DNA of 64,000 nucleotides from Hyposmocoma kahamanoa (Eukaryota; Arthropoda; Insecta; Lepidoptera; Cosmopterigidae), in NCBI RefSeq assembly GCF_003589595.1, contig NW_020654810.1:7985482-8049481 (forward strand), in the 5' to 3' direction. The notes under the pieces were generated by a model that saw only the letters and a list, made by a program, of their open reading frames with translations, was not told the DNA's origin and did no database searches. The translations under genes and the position numbers were made by a program. This document shows positions 21,221-34,600 of this stretch, one piece after another. Positions within the stretch are counted from its first letter, which is position 1. Every line of letters begins with the position of its first letter.

Positions 21221-24000
21221 ACTATAGCGTTATAGCATGGTGATACTTTTAATCTTCACTATGTTTCTAAGAACAACAGTGGAACTAATATTACGAGTTG
21301 CATAAGCCATGAGTATGTCATTTTTAATACAAACTACTAAGTTTCAGTTTGAGTGAAGAATTGTTTTATTAAATACTGATTCGTGAAACCATCTGTGCTA
21401 TGTTCTGTTGTTCTGTATGTTATGTTGAGTTTATTTCCAGACTCTTTAGATTGATACGAAATAAATGAAAATCCACTTAATTACGTATGCTACATATATA
21501 CAGGGTGTTACAAAAATGCTTAGCCAAACTTCCGTTGGTTCCGTCATGTTAATGATGACAAACAAAACATAATAGGCAAAAAATTTTGAAAGTGTGTTAG
21601 ATAAATTTATTTCCTCCTTATGGAATATTGATTGAGCGCACTTATTATATACAGTATTTAAATTAAATTAAATTATTTATTAAACAAATTGTATTGCTAT
21701 CGTTAGTATAATCTATGACTAGCAGCGGTCTTGTGTTCGTCTATTTATTTTCTTTTTAAGTTGTAATTTGGCTGACTGAAAAACCTTAACGTTACTGCCT
21801 ATATATATAGAGTCACGGCCTTCCTATTACAGGCTTGTCTTGTGAATTAGACGCCTTTATTGCTTATCAGCACATCAGTTTCATTCTCTTGCAACGTAAC
21901 AACATCACAACGTACACGAGTATATTACGCATAAGTTACTTTATATAATATAATCTTCTACGAGAACAACAGAATCATTTAGTTCATATTGTAAATGTCA
22001 CAAGGTCACAATATTACAATTTAATCATTCATTCATTCGTTCATTCATTCATTCATTCATAAATGATAATAAAATATAAATAAACACAAAGTTTAAAAAA
22101 TATAAATAAACACAAAATACAACGACGTTCATTAAAAATAAAATAAAATGTTTATTTATTCCAAGGTATATACCAAAAACAAACCAAAAGCAAACCAATT
22201 TTTACAAATGTATGAATAAATTTTTTACGTAAAACGAATTTATATTTTAAATTAGGCTTCCATTGTTGAGGGTGTAAAAATTAAGCCCGGTTTTCTCTGT
22301 TACATAGTTCACATTCATTTTTTTATTATTTTGAATTGTACAGTCACATATAACAATGGAACTATAATTTTGAAAACAATGGCCAAAAAAGAATAATACA
22401 GCGAAGAATGTTACGGTTATGATGCAGGTCGCCAGCACTCATAAAGTAGCATGTAGTATGTATACATTCTGTCCTTGCCATAGATCCTTCGCTCCGCCCA
22501 AATTTGTGAAACAAATATATGCCTGAAGTTCGCGTGACATGCGACAGGAGATGTTGAATTTTGCGCATTAAAAGTACCAAATTCGTTTTAACGGAATAAC
22601 TCTAAAACTAAAGGAATTAAAAAAAATCCGTAGTGACAGTTCTCGATCATGCATAAATATAATTATCTAATTTTTGTCCTAATAACCTGTAGCATTTCGA
22701 GGAAGAATCGAAAAAATGTGAAAATTAGATATAATTTCGTGATATACATTACATTACATACATTTAGTGGATATACCCCTCTAAAATCAAATCGAAGATT
22801 AGGATTTTTTCCTCTGCTCCCTCTTAATCTATCTCCAATAAACTTTAGGACTTACAATTAATTTAAGGAAAATTAAATATCAAGCATTTAGGTCTAAATT
22901 CCCTCCTACAGGAGCCATTGATTTTCCCACACCGTATATTTCAAATAGACAAATCGATGGACGTAAATAGCAAATGCTGCAATGTAGGAACTTTCTCCAT
23001 ACGAGTCTATACTCGGTTCAAGTACAAGGTTAATTACTGCTATTATAATTACAAGGAACCGTCAAGTGTCATTCAGAAATAAATGTTATTAACCTACATT
23101 ACACACTCTCGCTGATTATAAAACAACAAAACAATTATTATAGAACAGCAAACATTTTTTTTTTCAAAATAAACAAACGTAATCCAGCTATTTAAAAATG
23201 GGACATTCGCAAAGTCACCTCCATTACTTTCAATTTGGTTTCAATTTTGACTCATTAAAATCGACCGAATCGTATAGAGCGTTGCAATTTTTTGTGAACC
23301 TCAGTATTTTTCGTCTTGCAATGAGTTCATTTTGAGCGCTTGGTGGACTGTAGATGTTATCATTGAATGAAATTGCTTTAGGCAACGATATCTATGTTTA
23401 GTATAATTGGTATATGAATAAATGAATACTGAATATTGATTATTATGATATTTGTTCTTTTATATCTAGAGTAACCAATATGTTAGGCAAATTGATGAAT
23501 TGATGAGAACCGTTTTCTACTCGTTCTTGGCTACTGCTACTTTGGGTTCCAAAGGAGTTGTTCCTCTAATGGTACTAATATAACTGGAAAATTTTACCGG
23601 GCTATTAGTTGGTTTTTTGTAACGAGCTCTCAAAATCTAGAAAGTCTGAATTAATAACAAATTATTTTTGACCTGCAATTTCCAAAAAATCATTAGGGAT
23701 TCCAGTGTTCCTGGTAATTACTTTAACATATCTACCACACTTTTGTTTTAAATAAATAAATTAAAAATTAGGGTCACAATATTTTTTTTATTATTTTGGT
23801 AAGCTCTTTATTTCCAGCTTAAGTGTAGGAAAAATTTGAGGCTGGTTAAATTTTTCTGGGAATAAAGTATACCAAGCTCCATACTAATTCCGTACAAATA
23901 TTTTTGCTTTAGTTGAATTTCTATCATGTTTTTGTTGAATATGTGCATACAAAATTTAACTTTTGTTGCACAATGTATACTTAGCACACTGTGGACCCCG
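21221..24000. other. Intergenic, no gene recognised
   Basis: Near 21500 a CAGGGTGTTACAAAAATG block resembles termini of several insect repeats but has no partner here. The rest is AT-rich with only short, unsupported frames. Confidence 0.3.
22025..22064. repeat. ATTC tetranucleotide microsatellite
   Basis: About nine near-perfect ATTC units, with one GTTC variant. Confidence 0.8.
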
Positions 24001-24014
24001 CTACGCTAATGTAT

Positions 24015-24498
24015 TAGGGGTTAAAGTATGAAATTGCCGTTTTATTGCAATAGGTTCTNNNNNNNNNNNNNNNNNNNNNNNNNNNNNNNNNNNNNNNNNN
24101 NNNNNNNNNNNNNNNNNNNNNNNNNNNNNNNNNNNNNNNNNNNNNNNNNNNNNNNNNNNNNNNNNNNNNNNNNNNNNNNNNNNNNNNNNNNNNNNNNNNN
24201 NNNNNNNNNNNNNNNNNNNNNNNNNNNNNNNNNNNNNNNNNNNNNNNNNNNNNNNNNNNNNNNNNNNNNNNNNNNNNNNNNNNNNNNNNNNNNNNNNNNN
24301 NNNNNNNNNNNNNNNNNNNNNNNNNNNNNNNNNNNNNNNNNNNNNNNNNNNNNNNNNNNNNNNNNNNNNNNNNNNNNNNNNNNNNNNNNNNNNNNNNNNN
24401 NNNNNNNNNNNNNNNNNNNNNNNNNNNNNNNNNNNNNNNNNNNNNNNNNNNNNNNNNNATTTTCAGTACAAATCGGCAATTTCATACTTTAACCCCTA
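24015..24498. mobile_element. Inverted-repeat element containing a 400-bp assembly gap
   Basis: Left end TAGGGGTTAAAGTATGAAAT then TGCCG; the right end is its reverse complement (CGGCAATTTCATACTTTAAC then CCCTA). Positions 24059-24458 are N, so the interior and true length are unknown. Long complementary ends may explain the failed assembly. Confidence 0.65.
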
Positions 24499-24814
24499 TT
24501 ATATAAGCGGGGGTGGAAACAGTGCGCCACACTGTTATCCAGCCAAAGAAGTCAGAATAATTATAATTTAGTATATTACATAGAAGTTACACAGAAGTTT
24601 CATGTGTTCTAATTATGTTTTCGGGGTCTAAAAATTAGTTTTTTTTATTTTCAAAACCGTTTTGCGGTATGATTAGTGAAGACGCAGCCGACAAAGAATA
24701 CTTATGAGAAGCAAATAACGAATTTATTTACTAATATGTTATAAAAGGTACTTTATAATAGACTGGACTAATACGAACTTCTAAATATTATTATAGTAGG
24801 AGTAGAGTTACTTG

Positions 24815-25075
24815 TGAAAGAATTCGTCCAGGGAAGTAGTGCCTCTATACCTATTTTTGCCGCCAAACTATAAAGTCAGCATAACTGCGTTCCGATTTTG
24901 AAGGAAACTTGTCAGCTTTATGTCTCAAGATGACGGACGCAGTGGCAGTCTGAGAGACTCTGAGAGATCATTGCGATTTAAAACACTAAGTAGCACTGTA
25001 ACTGTTATAGGTAACAGTGTCGCAAATCTTCAAGCGCACGACTTGTTCATCCCATCACTTGACATATTAAAAACA
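24815..25075 (+). repeat. SINE family A, diverged copy
   Basis: GAATTCGTCCAGGGAAGTAG, GCCGCCAAACTATAAAGTCA, GCGTTCCGATTTTGAAGG, ACTTGTCAGC, GCAGTGGCAGT, CACTTGACATATTAAAAAC. Confidence 0.7.
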
Positions 25076-25785
25076 AATCGATTATTGTTCTTCTTTGCCG
25101 ATAATAATACCTACAAGGAAATTATTCTCGGCAATAATATAATATAATTATTACTATAATCTAAAATCTAAATCTCCCAACTATTCACGTATCAATTTGT
25201 TATGATAATGTTATATCTTTATGAATTGAAATTCGTTGAAAATAAAAATAATGACAATTTAGAAAAAAAGAATTAAAATTACTTGATATGACACTAATAA
25301 TGGTTTTGCTAAAAGCGGAGCGGAATAACTATAATTTCTAGTGTTAGTAAAAATGTGTTCTAGACTTAGAGGATCGAAATTTCCAGTTTCTAGATGTAGA
25401 AGGAAAATAAAATCTCCCTCTACGGTTCTAGATGTATTTTCAGTTTTTTTCGCCGTAAAGTGTCATTCGTTCATTTTTATTCAGCTTTGGCTACAAGACC
25501 CTCAGCTTTATATACAAATATATTTTATAACTAAACATGGACATCTATTCCACACAACCAATATTACATAAAGAATCGACTAAGGAAAGGAAAAGATGTG
25601 GCAGGTTTTTATAGTTACCTACAGTATGGATTTTTAATTTATACCTATCTATGTTACGTTTTGAGTTTCTTAATTATTTGTTATCTATGCTCAATTAATA
25701 AACAAAAGTTTATTCAGCTTTATACAATTTGAGTCGATTGAAGCAATAAAAATGCTTGAGTCATACAATTACATTAGCGTACAAG

Positions 25786-25887
25786 GTCAAGACCACGTCA
25801 AGCTTGGCTTTTAAGGTTCAAATTCTACTCTGTCTTTTGCGATAATAACGGTCCAAAACTAGTGTCTAGCTTGAAGTATTTTTGACT
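25786..25887. repeat. Short hairpin element, copy 3
   Basis: Left arm GTCAAGACCACGTCAAGCTT and right arm TAGCTTGAAGTATTTTTGAC pair imperfectly. The centre GCGATAATAACGGTCCAAAA matches the reverse complement of the copy-2 loop and the copy-1 centre. Confidence 0.6.
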
Positions 25888-26339
25888 GCGCCGTCTAGCT
25901 GGATCCCAAATTCGGTTATTCGTCTATTGTTATAAGTGTTAGGGTAAAATTAGAAATTATGCACAATACACTCCCGGACACGTAAGCCTTGCACTTTATG
26001 AATGTATACTACCCCAAATGGCTTTGGCTGTTTCCGCGTAACACTGAAAGTGTTAAATTAATCACTTTGGAAAAAATATATAGTAAAACTGATGATACAC
26101 ACCGATTACCATATGGTGTAAAAACACAATTCCTGACAATTTTCACGATAGAAAGAAAGCACAAACTTACCTCGAAATTTTACAAGAAAAGCGCTGTATT
26201 TAATGTCAAAGTCAAAGTCAAAGATGATTTATTCCATAGGTAAAATAAATTTACACTTGAAAACGTCACATTTAAGGTACTGCTCGTTCACTACGCTGAC
26301 CTCCCTGAGAAGAACGAGCAAGAAACTCTAGGGATTGCT

Positions 26340-26640
26340 CTTTTCAAATAAACTTAAATGCTATGGAATACAATTTGAATCAAATTTCTGTGGATTCTGG
26401 AGCCATGTCGTCTTTCCATACATCTTTATCTAACACGTAGTCTTCAATTTTGTAATATGATTTTTCGATCAAAATATTTTTAATGTAGTTTTTAAACTTA
26501 GGAAATGATAAACTTAATATATGCTCCGGAATCTTATTGTAAAAACGTATACAGTTCCCCATAAAAGAGTTGTTTACCTTGGTTAAACGAAATCGTGGTA
26601 CCATGAGTTTGGACTTAGCTCTAAGGTTAATATTATGGAT
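26340..26640 (-). repeat. Jockey-like LINE 3' relic (reverse transcriptase ORF C terminus)
   Basis: Minus-strand frame 26604-26380 encodes RLTKVNNSFMGNCIRFYNKI and SFPKFKNYIKNILIEKSYY before a stop, typical of Jockey-type ORF2 C termini. 5'-truncated. Same family as 1-130 and related to 54000-54470. Confidence 0.65.
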
Positions 26641-27489
26641 ATCTTCTTTCTTATTGTAATTATGTATATTTTTACGGGCATATAAAATATTTGAGTAAAT
26701 GTACTGTGATAGGTATAATATAATAGGTACTTTATATATACCAACGATTTTTTTATGGCAACTGAACTAAATAAAACACGTATACTGTACGAGATATACA
26801 TTTTTCAAATGGTTTTAATTTCGTTTGTAAAACAAATTAATTCTGAAATAAAGCCAGTGTCCCTGCAATGCAACCTAAGCAAAATAAACCGTATTAGTAA
26901 GGGAAAAAATTGAATTCGCACTGAGTTAGTATCGAATCTTAAGTATTAAATGCCTTAAGCTTAAACAACGTTTGTTTGATCAGAAATTATTACGCAATTT
27001 TGAAATTGGTATAATAAACGTCATTTCTATGTGTCCTAGTTGAAAATTTCAATTTGCAAAACTGGTGAAAACTTTTGTAGCGCGTTTGAGTCGCTGCTGA
27101 AGTCACCATGTGTAACCTTAGCTGAGCCTTAAAGCTCTTATATTTACGTCTAGGTTGATTTATCTAGAAGTATAGACAGCGGCATGTCAAGCTTTGCATT
27201 GACGGATTTTATTCCGTTACTCTGGAGGCGATGTTCGAACCTAAGTGTTAACTATTTATTAAAATGGTACACAATTTTTTTACCGTATTATCTGTTTTAT
27301 TAATTAATCTTTAACTTAACGATTACTTAAACATTACAAATAGACAAAATGTTATAAATATTCATCAACATTTATGTGTGATAACCAGTAATCGGTCTTG
27401 GTAGAGTATTTTTACCGAAACTTCGAGGAACAGAGACAGAAAGTGGAGACTACTTTAAAACGTTTAAAATTCCCCCAATTTTTTCGGGA

Positions 27490-27715
27490 TTATAATAATA
27501 ATAATAACGCACACACTCAACATAGCCCCGCACTAGGGAAACCCTGTGTCGCGGGTGCCATGGACACACACATAGACAACCACAAATTACACCCAAACTC
27601 ACGAGAGAAATAAATGTAGGCCATACAAATATTTCTCCCGGCCCGGGAATCGAACCCGGGGACCTCTGCGTGGCAGTCCGGTATGGTAACCGTTCGGCCA
27701 CGGAGGCAGTTAAAA
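27490..27715 (-). repeat. tRNA-headed SINE (family D), full copy
   Basis: Minus strand: GCCTCCGTGGCCGAACGGTT (A box region), GGTTCGATTCCCGGGCCGGG (B box), GTTTGGGTGTAATTTGTGG, CACGGCACC-like body and a (TTA)n tail (read as AATAATAATAA on plus). Very similar to 60722-60935. Confidence 0.75.
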
Positions 27716-28626
27716 GTAGTTAAAGTAAAAGATTATGGAAATCACATAAGTACATTAATAATTAACGTTATTTGGAATAGGTAGGTACACTATGTTTGTT
27801 TAAACTTTGCAACGCGTTGTTGCAACCACCAGTTTTTCGGAATATTTAGATAAAATCCTACAAAAAAATATATTTTTCTTCAAGTATTCATTTTGCAAAA
27901 GACTACCTCTCGCCAAACTACAAACAATTACTTAACACACGTAATTAGAATTATTAAGATAAGTTTTCTAAATTTCAACTTTTAGGTACAGGTTTTAGCT
28001 TTCTGAATTGATTTTCAAGTCATTGATTATGACTTGAAAATCAAGAAAAGAAGGTCATCATCTTCAGCATGTTTGACACATTTTTACCAGTCCTCCTTAA
28101 AATAAAAAAGAGTGCGACATTTAAACATTAGCAGGTAATAATATCGGAATATGTTAAGTATATATACGTAAACTTCAAAGAAAATTAGTGAGGTTACACA
28201 TAGAGTAGATAATACTGCACTCTGAAATACCGGAATGATAGATAATCACAACGTTTTCATCCCGTAATTTTAGAAATCACGAATCATTTATACGACTTTG
28301 AATACATTTGTAACAAGTAATTGTTTTGAAGAATCTTGATACGGTTTTTAGGGTTCCGAAATGCATCGAGTAAATAACCTTACTTTAGTTGTTAGCCAGA
28401 GGCCATTGTTGAATTTTCTTTGTTCTTCTTTCTAATTATGACATAAAAGTTGAGTCAGAAAAAGCTTATACTTAGAACTACACAAAGAGTGTATGCGATA
28501 GTTTTAGGATCCCGTAATATGTATTTCTTTTTGTCGGAATTTTCCTAAATATTCCGAAAAATTATTATGCAGAACATTGGAACAAAATAAATGTTGCTTT
28601 TAATAGACGTTATGTTTTCTTTTTAG
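27716..28626. other. Upstream region of CAD, no gene recognised
   Basis: Should hold the CAD promoter and a 5' UTR exon joined to the acceptor ending at 28626. A small palindrome (TGACTTGAAAATCA region near 28011-28045) is present. No promoter element is distinctive enough to call. Confidence 0.3.
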
Positions 28627-28630
28627 TAAA

Positions 28631-31600
28631 ATGACAGCAGAGGAGTTGAACTGCGAAGTAGGTCCGCCGTGCTGTCTGGTGCTGGCCGACGGAACTGTAT
28701 TCCAAGGTCGCAGCTTCGGTGCTCCTGTTGGAGTCGATGGAGAAGTCGGTACGTGACACCTAATCTATTCTCCTTATCATAATTAACGTAATTAACATTT
28801 TTAGCGAAATTAAGTTATCAAGATACCTGAAATTAGCAAATGGAAATCTACAACCCCCTCTAATAGGGGTTTTTTTAATATCTTATTTAGTTTCGGTTCA
28901 ATTGGCATTTTTCGAAGAAAATAGTCCTAAATATTATTATTTTTTTTTATTTATTAAGGCTTTGGCAAAGCCGTCAGCCTAAACATGAAGTTTAATTATG
29001 TCTCTGTAAATATGGCCGCCACAAAGAGGATAGGCAATTTGAGGCGGCGTGCTTGGATTGACTCGGGATTCCTTAAAACGGGCCGATACGGGTATTTTAG
29101 TTCGAGATTCGTATAATTTCGCGTTTTAATCTTCGATTAAGGCACAATAGCACTATCCTATTCCACTTTAAACTAGATTTCACAAAATAATTGAAAGTCA
29201 AAATAAAAACGACACTTTTCCCTCCAAAAGGTCCAGAGCGAATCGCCCTAAATATTACCTTAGTTGTAAACTTTCAAAAGTTGCCATTTTGTCGTCAACC
29301 TGCAAACGCTTCTCTATTGACTATAAACTCGTGCAAAATCCGTTATTTTGTTTATTATTTTGTCATCCGATGCGACTTTTTAATAAATGAACACGAGGGA
29401 CCTCACTCGTGTTCATTTATTAAAAAGTTGATCGTCAAAAATTTCGGAGAAGATTGGTTTAATTGGTTGAATAGTATACTCATATTATCGGGCGGTCCGG
29501 ACGTACAATCAAATCTGACTGAAGAAGAAGAAATTACAGATAATGAACACACATTGATGGTTGTCGACGTCTAAAGGAAAACTAAAATTGGATTCAAATT
29601 ATATTTTTTACTATTATAATAACAAAACTAGCCATGTTAACATAATCTTGTTGCAAAACTAGATACGTTAATTCTGAACAATTACAAAACGATTTATTTT
29701 AAGATTACTGTTGCTAAACTCTATGTTTAATTTTTAAATGGAAATTTAGGAAAAAGTTTAATACTGTGATTTTGTTTCTTCAACTTTTTTATCTCTTTTT
29801 TATCACAATTTTCAGATAATTAAAAAAGTACCATTTCAAAATCCGTTTTCGGAACAATAATTTTTTTTTTTTAGTTTATAGCTTTTTTTTCCACGCACTT
29901 AACGCAGTTTGTTAGTGGACTTCTCATTTGATATTTATTTTTAATGTTTCGGTTGCGTAATTTTTTTTCAGTATTTCAAACGGGTATGGTGGGGTATCCA
30001 GAGTCCCTCACTGACCCATCCTACCACGCTCAGTTGTTGGTTCTCACATATCCACTAGTGGGCAACTACGGCGTGCCGGACGAAAAAGAACAGGATGAGC
30101 ATAGACTACCCAGGTACGTGTTCTGTGATATTAGTTACAATAATAATAAAGTAACAATGAGATCTGATCTCAAACTGGGAAATTATCTGTACCAGGAGTA
30201 TCAGCGTAATGCGTAGCGAAAATGACTAATTCAAAAAGGTTTTTCTTAAATTGGTCCAACAGGCAATCAAACCCGGGACCTCATCCAGTATTCATAAGTT
30301 AACCGATATCACCAATGGCTAACGAGTACGTCTGCCTCTCGAGCTGGCGCGTTTTGAGACGATTTTAAAGAACTGTTTTTTTAACTGCACTACAACACGA
30401 AAAGATTTCAAAAGTCAATACCAATGGCACAATTTCACGGTTCAAAGTAATTTAATTATCGCTTACTGTCCTAGCACAGCAACTGCATAAGTAGATTACT
30501 AAATGTACCTTTTAGCAAACTGATACCATGTTTTCCCTACAGATGGTTTGAATCTCACCGCATATGGGCAGCGGGTCTCGTAGTAGGGGAAGTTAGTAGT
30601 CGCGCATGTCACTGGCGTGCACGCAGGTCACTAGGCGCTTGGTTAGCAGCACACGGTGTACCCGGCATCTGTAACATTGACACTCGGGCACTGACCTTCC
30701 GTCTACGTGAAGGTGTTACTTTGGGTAGGATAATTCAGGGTGTACCACCGTTGGGACCAATGAGATCAATTTCGGATCCTAACAAGAGGAACCTGGTCGC
30801 TGAAGTTTCTGTAAAGGTTAGTCTTTTTTCCCGCAAACAATGATATTTAAACCTACTTGCGTTCCTTTCAATGGTACTTAGCTTATCTGCAGTATCGTGT
30901 TATTTTACTGTTACTAAATACTTATTTTACTGTTGTTAAATACACCAATTATAATCGATCGTATTATTGCACTGACATTGTCTAAAACCTAACCATACGT
31001 GAAGGCATATTATATCTGCTGATTTACATCACATTAATGTAAAGAGACGAATTTCATGTTATTAACAAGAATTTTTAAACAATTTCAGGAAATAAAAGTT
31101 TTTAATCCCAATGGGGATGTAACAATAATGGCTGTGGACTGCGGTCTTAAGTACAATCAAATTCGATGCTTAGTGAAGAGGAACGCCAAAGTGATATTGG
31201 TGCCGTGGGATCACAAATTGGATCCGAAACAGTTCGATGGTCTCTTCATCAGCAACGGTCCTGGTGACCCTGAAGTTTGCAAAAAAGTTGTTGAAAATTT
31301 AAAAGCAATTGTCAATGAAAAAACAATAATAAAACCAGTATTCGGCATTTGTCTTGGACATCAATTGTTATCAACAGCTATCGGGTGCAAAACATACAAA
31401 ACAAGGTAAATTTCACAGGCAAATTTTTGAGCGTATCATTGTAACACTCCGAAGTAACAGTAGATATAGACTTATGTAGTTACTTGTGTATTGATTTACT
31501 GTGATTTTAATTTTCAGTTACGGTAACCGTGGCCTTAACCTACCCTGTACACACAATGGTACAGGACGATGCTTCATGACATCACAGAACCACGGATTTG

Positions 31601-34600
31601 CGGTAGATACCAACAGTTTGCCACAAGATTGGAAGATACTATTTACCAATGAGAATGATAGGACAAACGAAGGAATCATTCACAAATCTTTGCCATATTT
31701 CAGCGTCCAGTTTCATCCAGAACATACTGCTGGTCCCACTGATCTAGAATGTCTTTTCGATATATTCATTAATTCAGTGAAGTCTTACAAAAACAAAGAA
31801 GACTACGTAGTTGACCAAAAAATCACTGAACTGTTGACCTTTACGCCAAAATTGCCAGAAAGGCCAAAAAAAGTGTTGATTCTTGGCTCTGGGGGCCTTT
31901 CTATTGGCCAGGCGGGAGAATTCGATTACTCGGGTTCTCAGGGTGTAAAAGCTCTGCAAGAGGAGAAAATTCAAACTGTTCTTATAAATCCTAATATTGC
32001 CACAGTGCAGACATCAAAAGGTTTAGCCGACAAAGTCTATTTCTTACCCATAACCCCGGAATATGTGGAACAAGTTATTAAAGCTGAAAGACCTACAGGT
32101 GTTTTACTCACTTTTGGTGGACAAACTGCCTTAAATTGCGGCGTGGAACTGGAAAAGTCAAAAGTGTTTCAAAAATATAATGTGAATGTCTTAGGAACAC
32201 CTATTCAGTCTATAGTAGATACAGAAGACAGAAAAATATTTGCTGAAAAAATTAACGCTATTGGGGAAAAAGTAGCTCCTAGTGCAGCGGTGTCTACAGT
32301 TGAAGAAGCGCTTACTGCAGCAAAACAAATTGGATATCCGGTGATGGCACGTTCTGCCTTTTCTCTTGGAGGTTTAGGATCAGGCTTCGCAAACAATGAA
32401 GAAGAGTTGAAGGCGCTCGCTCACCAAGCTTTGTCACACTCAGAACAACTTATTATTGACAAATCTTTAAAAGGTTGGAAAGAAGTAGAGTATGAAGTTG
32501 TTAGAGATGCTTTTGATAACTGTATCACGGTATGTAACATGGAAAACGTGGATCCACTCGGAATTCATACGGGAGAATCAATTGTTGTAGCTCCAAGCCA
32601 AACGTTGTCTAATCGAGAATATTACATGCTTCGTAACACAGCTATTAAAGTTATTAGGCACTTTGGAATTGTTGGTGAGTGCAATATACAGTATGCCCTT
32701 AATCCCAATTCAGAAGAATTTTATATCATAGAAGTGAATGCAAGATTGTCAAGAAGTTCCGCTTTAGCTAGTAAAGCTACCGGATACCCTCTAGCGTATG
32801 TTGCAGCTAAACTAGCTCTTGGTGTCCCATTACCCGAAATCAAGAACTCAGTGACCGGAGTTACTACAGCATGTTTCGAGCCAAGTTTGGATTACTGCGT
32901 TGTTAAAATTCCAAGATGGGATTTAGCAAAATTCAACCGAGTAAGCACCAAAATTGGTAGCTCAATGAAAAGCGTAGGTGAAGTTATGTCGATCGGCAGG
33001 AGTTTTGAGGAAGCATTCCAAAAGGCTCTGCGAATGGTTGATGAAAATGTTACTGGCTTCGATCCTAACATTGAAAAGGTTAATGAAAATGAGCTCAGAG
33101 AACCAACTGATAAACGTATGTTTGTTTTGGCAGCTGCTCTAAAACAAGGCTACTCCATAAACAAACTTTACGAATTAACTAAAATTGACAAATGGTTTCT
33201 TGTTAAACTAAAAAACATTATTGATTACTATAAGGTACTTGAGGCTGTGAATCCTGGATTAATTACTTTCGATATAATAAAGAAAGCGAAACAAATTGGA
33301 TTTTCTGACAAACAAATTGCCAGTGCTATAAAAAGTACTGAACTGGCTGTTCGTAAACAGAGGGAAGAATTTAAAATTACCCCAGTTGTAAAGCAAATTG
33401 ATACAGTTGCAGCCGAATGGCCCGCTTCGACCAATTACCTGTACCTAACATATAACGGGATTACACATGACATAAACTTCCCGGGTGATTTTACTATGGT
33501 ATTAGGCTCAGGTGTATATAGAATCGGAAGTTCAGTTGAATTCGATTGGTGTGCAGTAGGATGCTTGAGAGAATTGAGAAATCAAGGCAAAAAAACCATT
33601 ATGGTAAATTATAATCCTGAAACTGTCAGTACCGATTATGATATGAGCGATAGGTTATACTTTGAAGAAATTTCTTTCGAAGTCGTGATGGACATTTATA
33701 ATCTTGAAAGTCCTGACGGTGTCATATTATCCATGGGAGGACAACTTCCTAATAATATTGCAATGGATTTGCACAGGCAACAAGCAAGAATATTGGGTAC
33801 ATCTCCCGATATGGTGGATAATGCTGAAAACCGGTTTAAATTTTCCAGAATGTTGGATCGTAAAGGTATTTTGCAACCAAGGTGGAAAGAACTTACAAAT
33901 CTTGAATATGCTGTTAGCTTCTGCGAAGAAGTAGGATACCCGTGTCTTGTACGACCTTCATATGTTTTGAGCGGAGCTGCCATGAATGTCGCTTACTCAA
34001 ATCAAGAACTTGAAACATATTTAAAATCAGCAAGTCTAGTGAGTAAAGAACATCCAGTGGTTATATCAAAATTTATTATGGATGCAAAGGAAATTGATGT
34101 AGACGTAGTTGCTGCCGATGGAGTCATTCTATGTATGGCTGTGTCGGAGCATGTTGAAAATGCTGGCGTTCACTCTGGTGATGCCACCTTGGTTACACCA
34201 CCACAAGATATTAACAATGAAACCTTGGATAAAATAAAAGAAATAGCTCGAATCATTGCCGAGACGCTTGACGTTACTGGACCATTCAACATGCAATTAA
34301 TAGCTAAAGATAATGAGCTGAAGGTAATCGAATGTAACGTCAGAGTATCTCGATCGTTCCCATTTGTATCTAAAACACTTGATCACGATTTTGTAGCAAT
34401 GGCAACTAAGGTAATTATGGGTATACCTGTTGAACCTATAGATGTTATGACTGGTTGCGGAAAAGTGGGCGTGAAAGTGCCACAGTTCTCGTTCTCCAGA
34501 TTAGCCGGTGCTGATGTTACATTGGGAGTAGAAATGGCATCTACCGGAGAAGTGGCATGTTTTGGAGAAAATCGATATGAAGCGTATCTGAAATCATTAA

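Noticed and set aside
22025..22064. CRISPR-like array
   Set aside because: It is a simple ATTC microsatellite without spacers in a eukaryotic genome.
24028..24492. Long frames across 24059-24458
   Set aside because: They consist of N and reflect the assembly gap, not coding sequence.
27620..27712. tRNA-Ser or tRNA-Leu gene on the minus strand
   Set aside because: Same head recurs at 19305 and 60850 with a common non-tRNA body, so these are SINE copies.
29191..29574. 127-codon frame in CAD intron 1
   Set aside because: Spans a perfect hairpin, has no recognisable domain and is not bounded by fitting splice sites, so it is probably chance.
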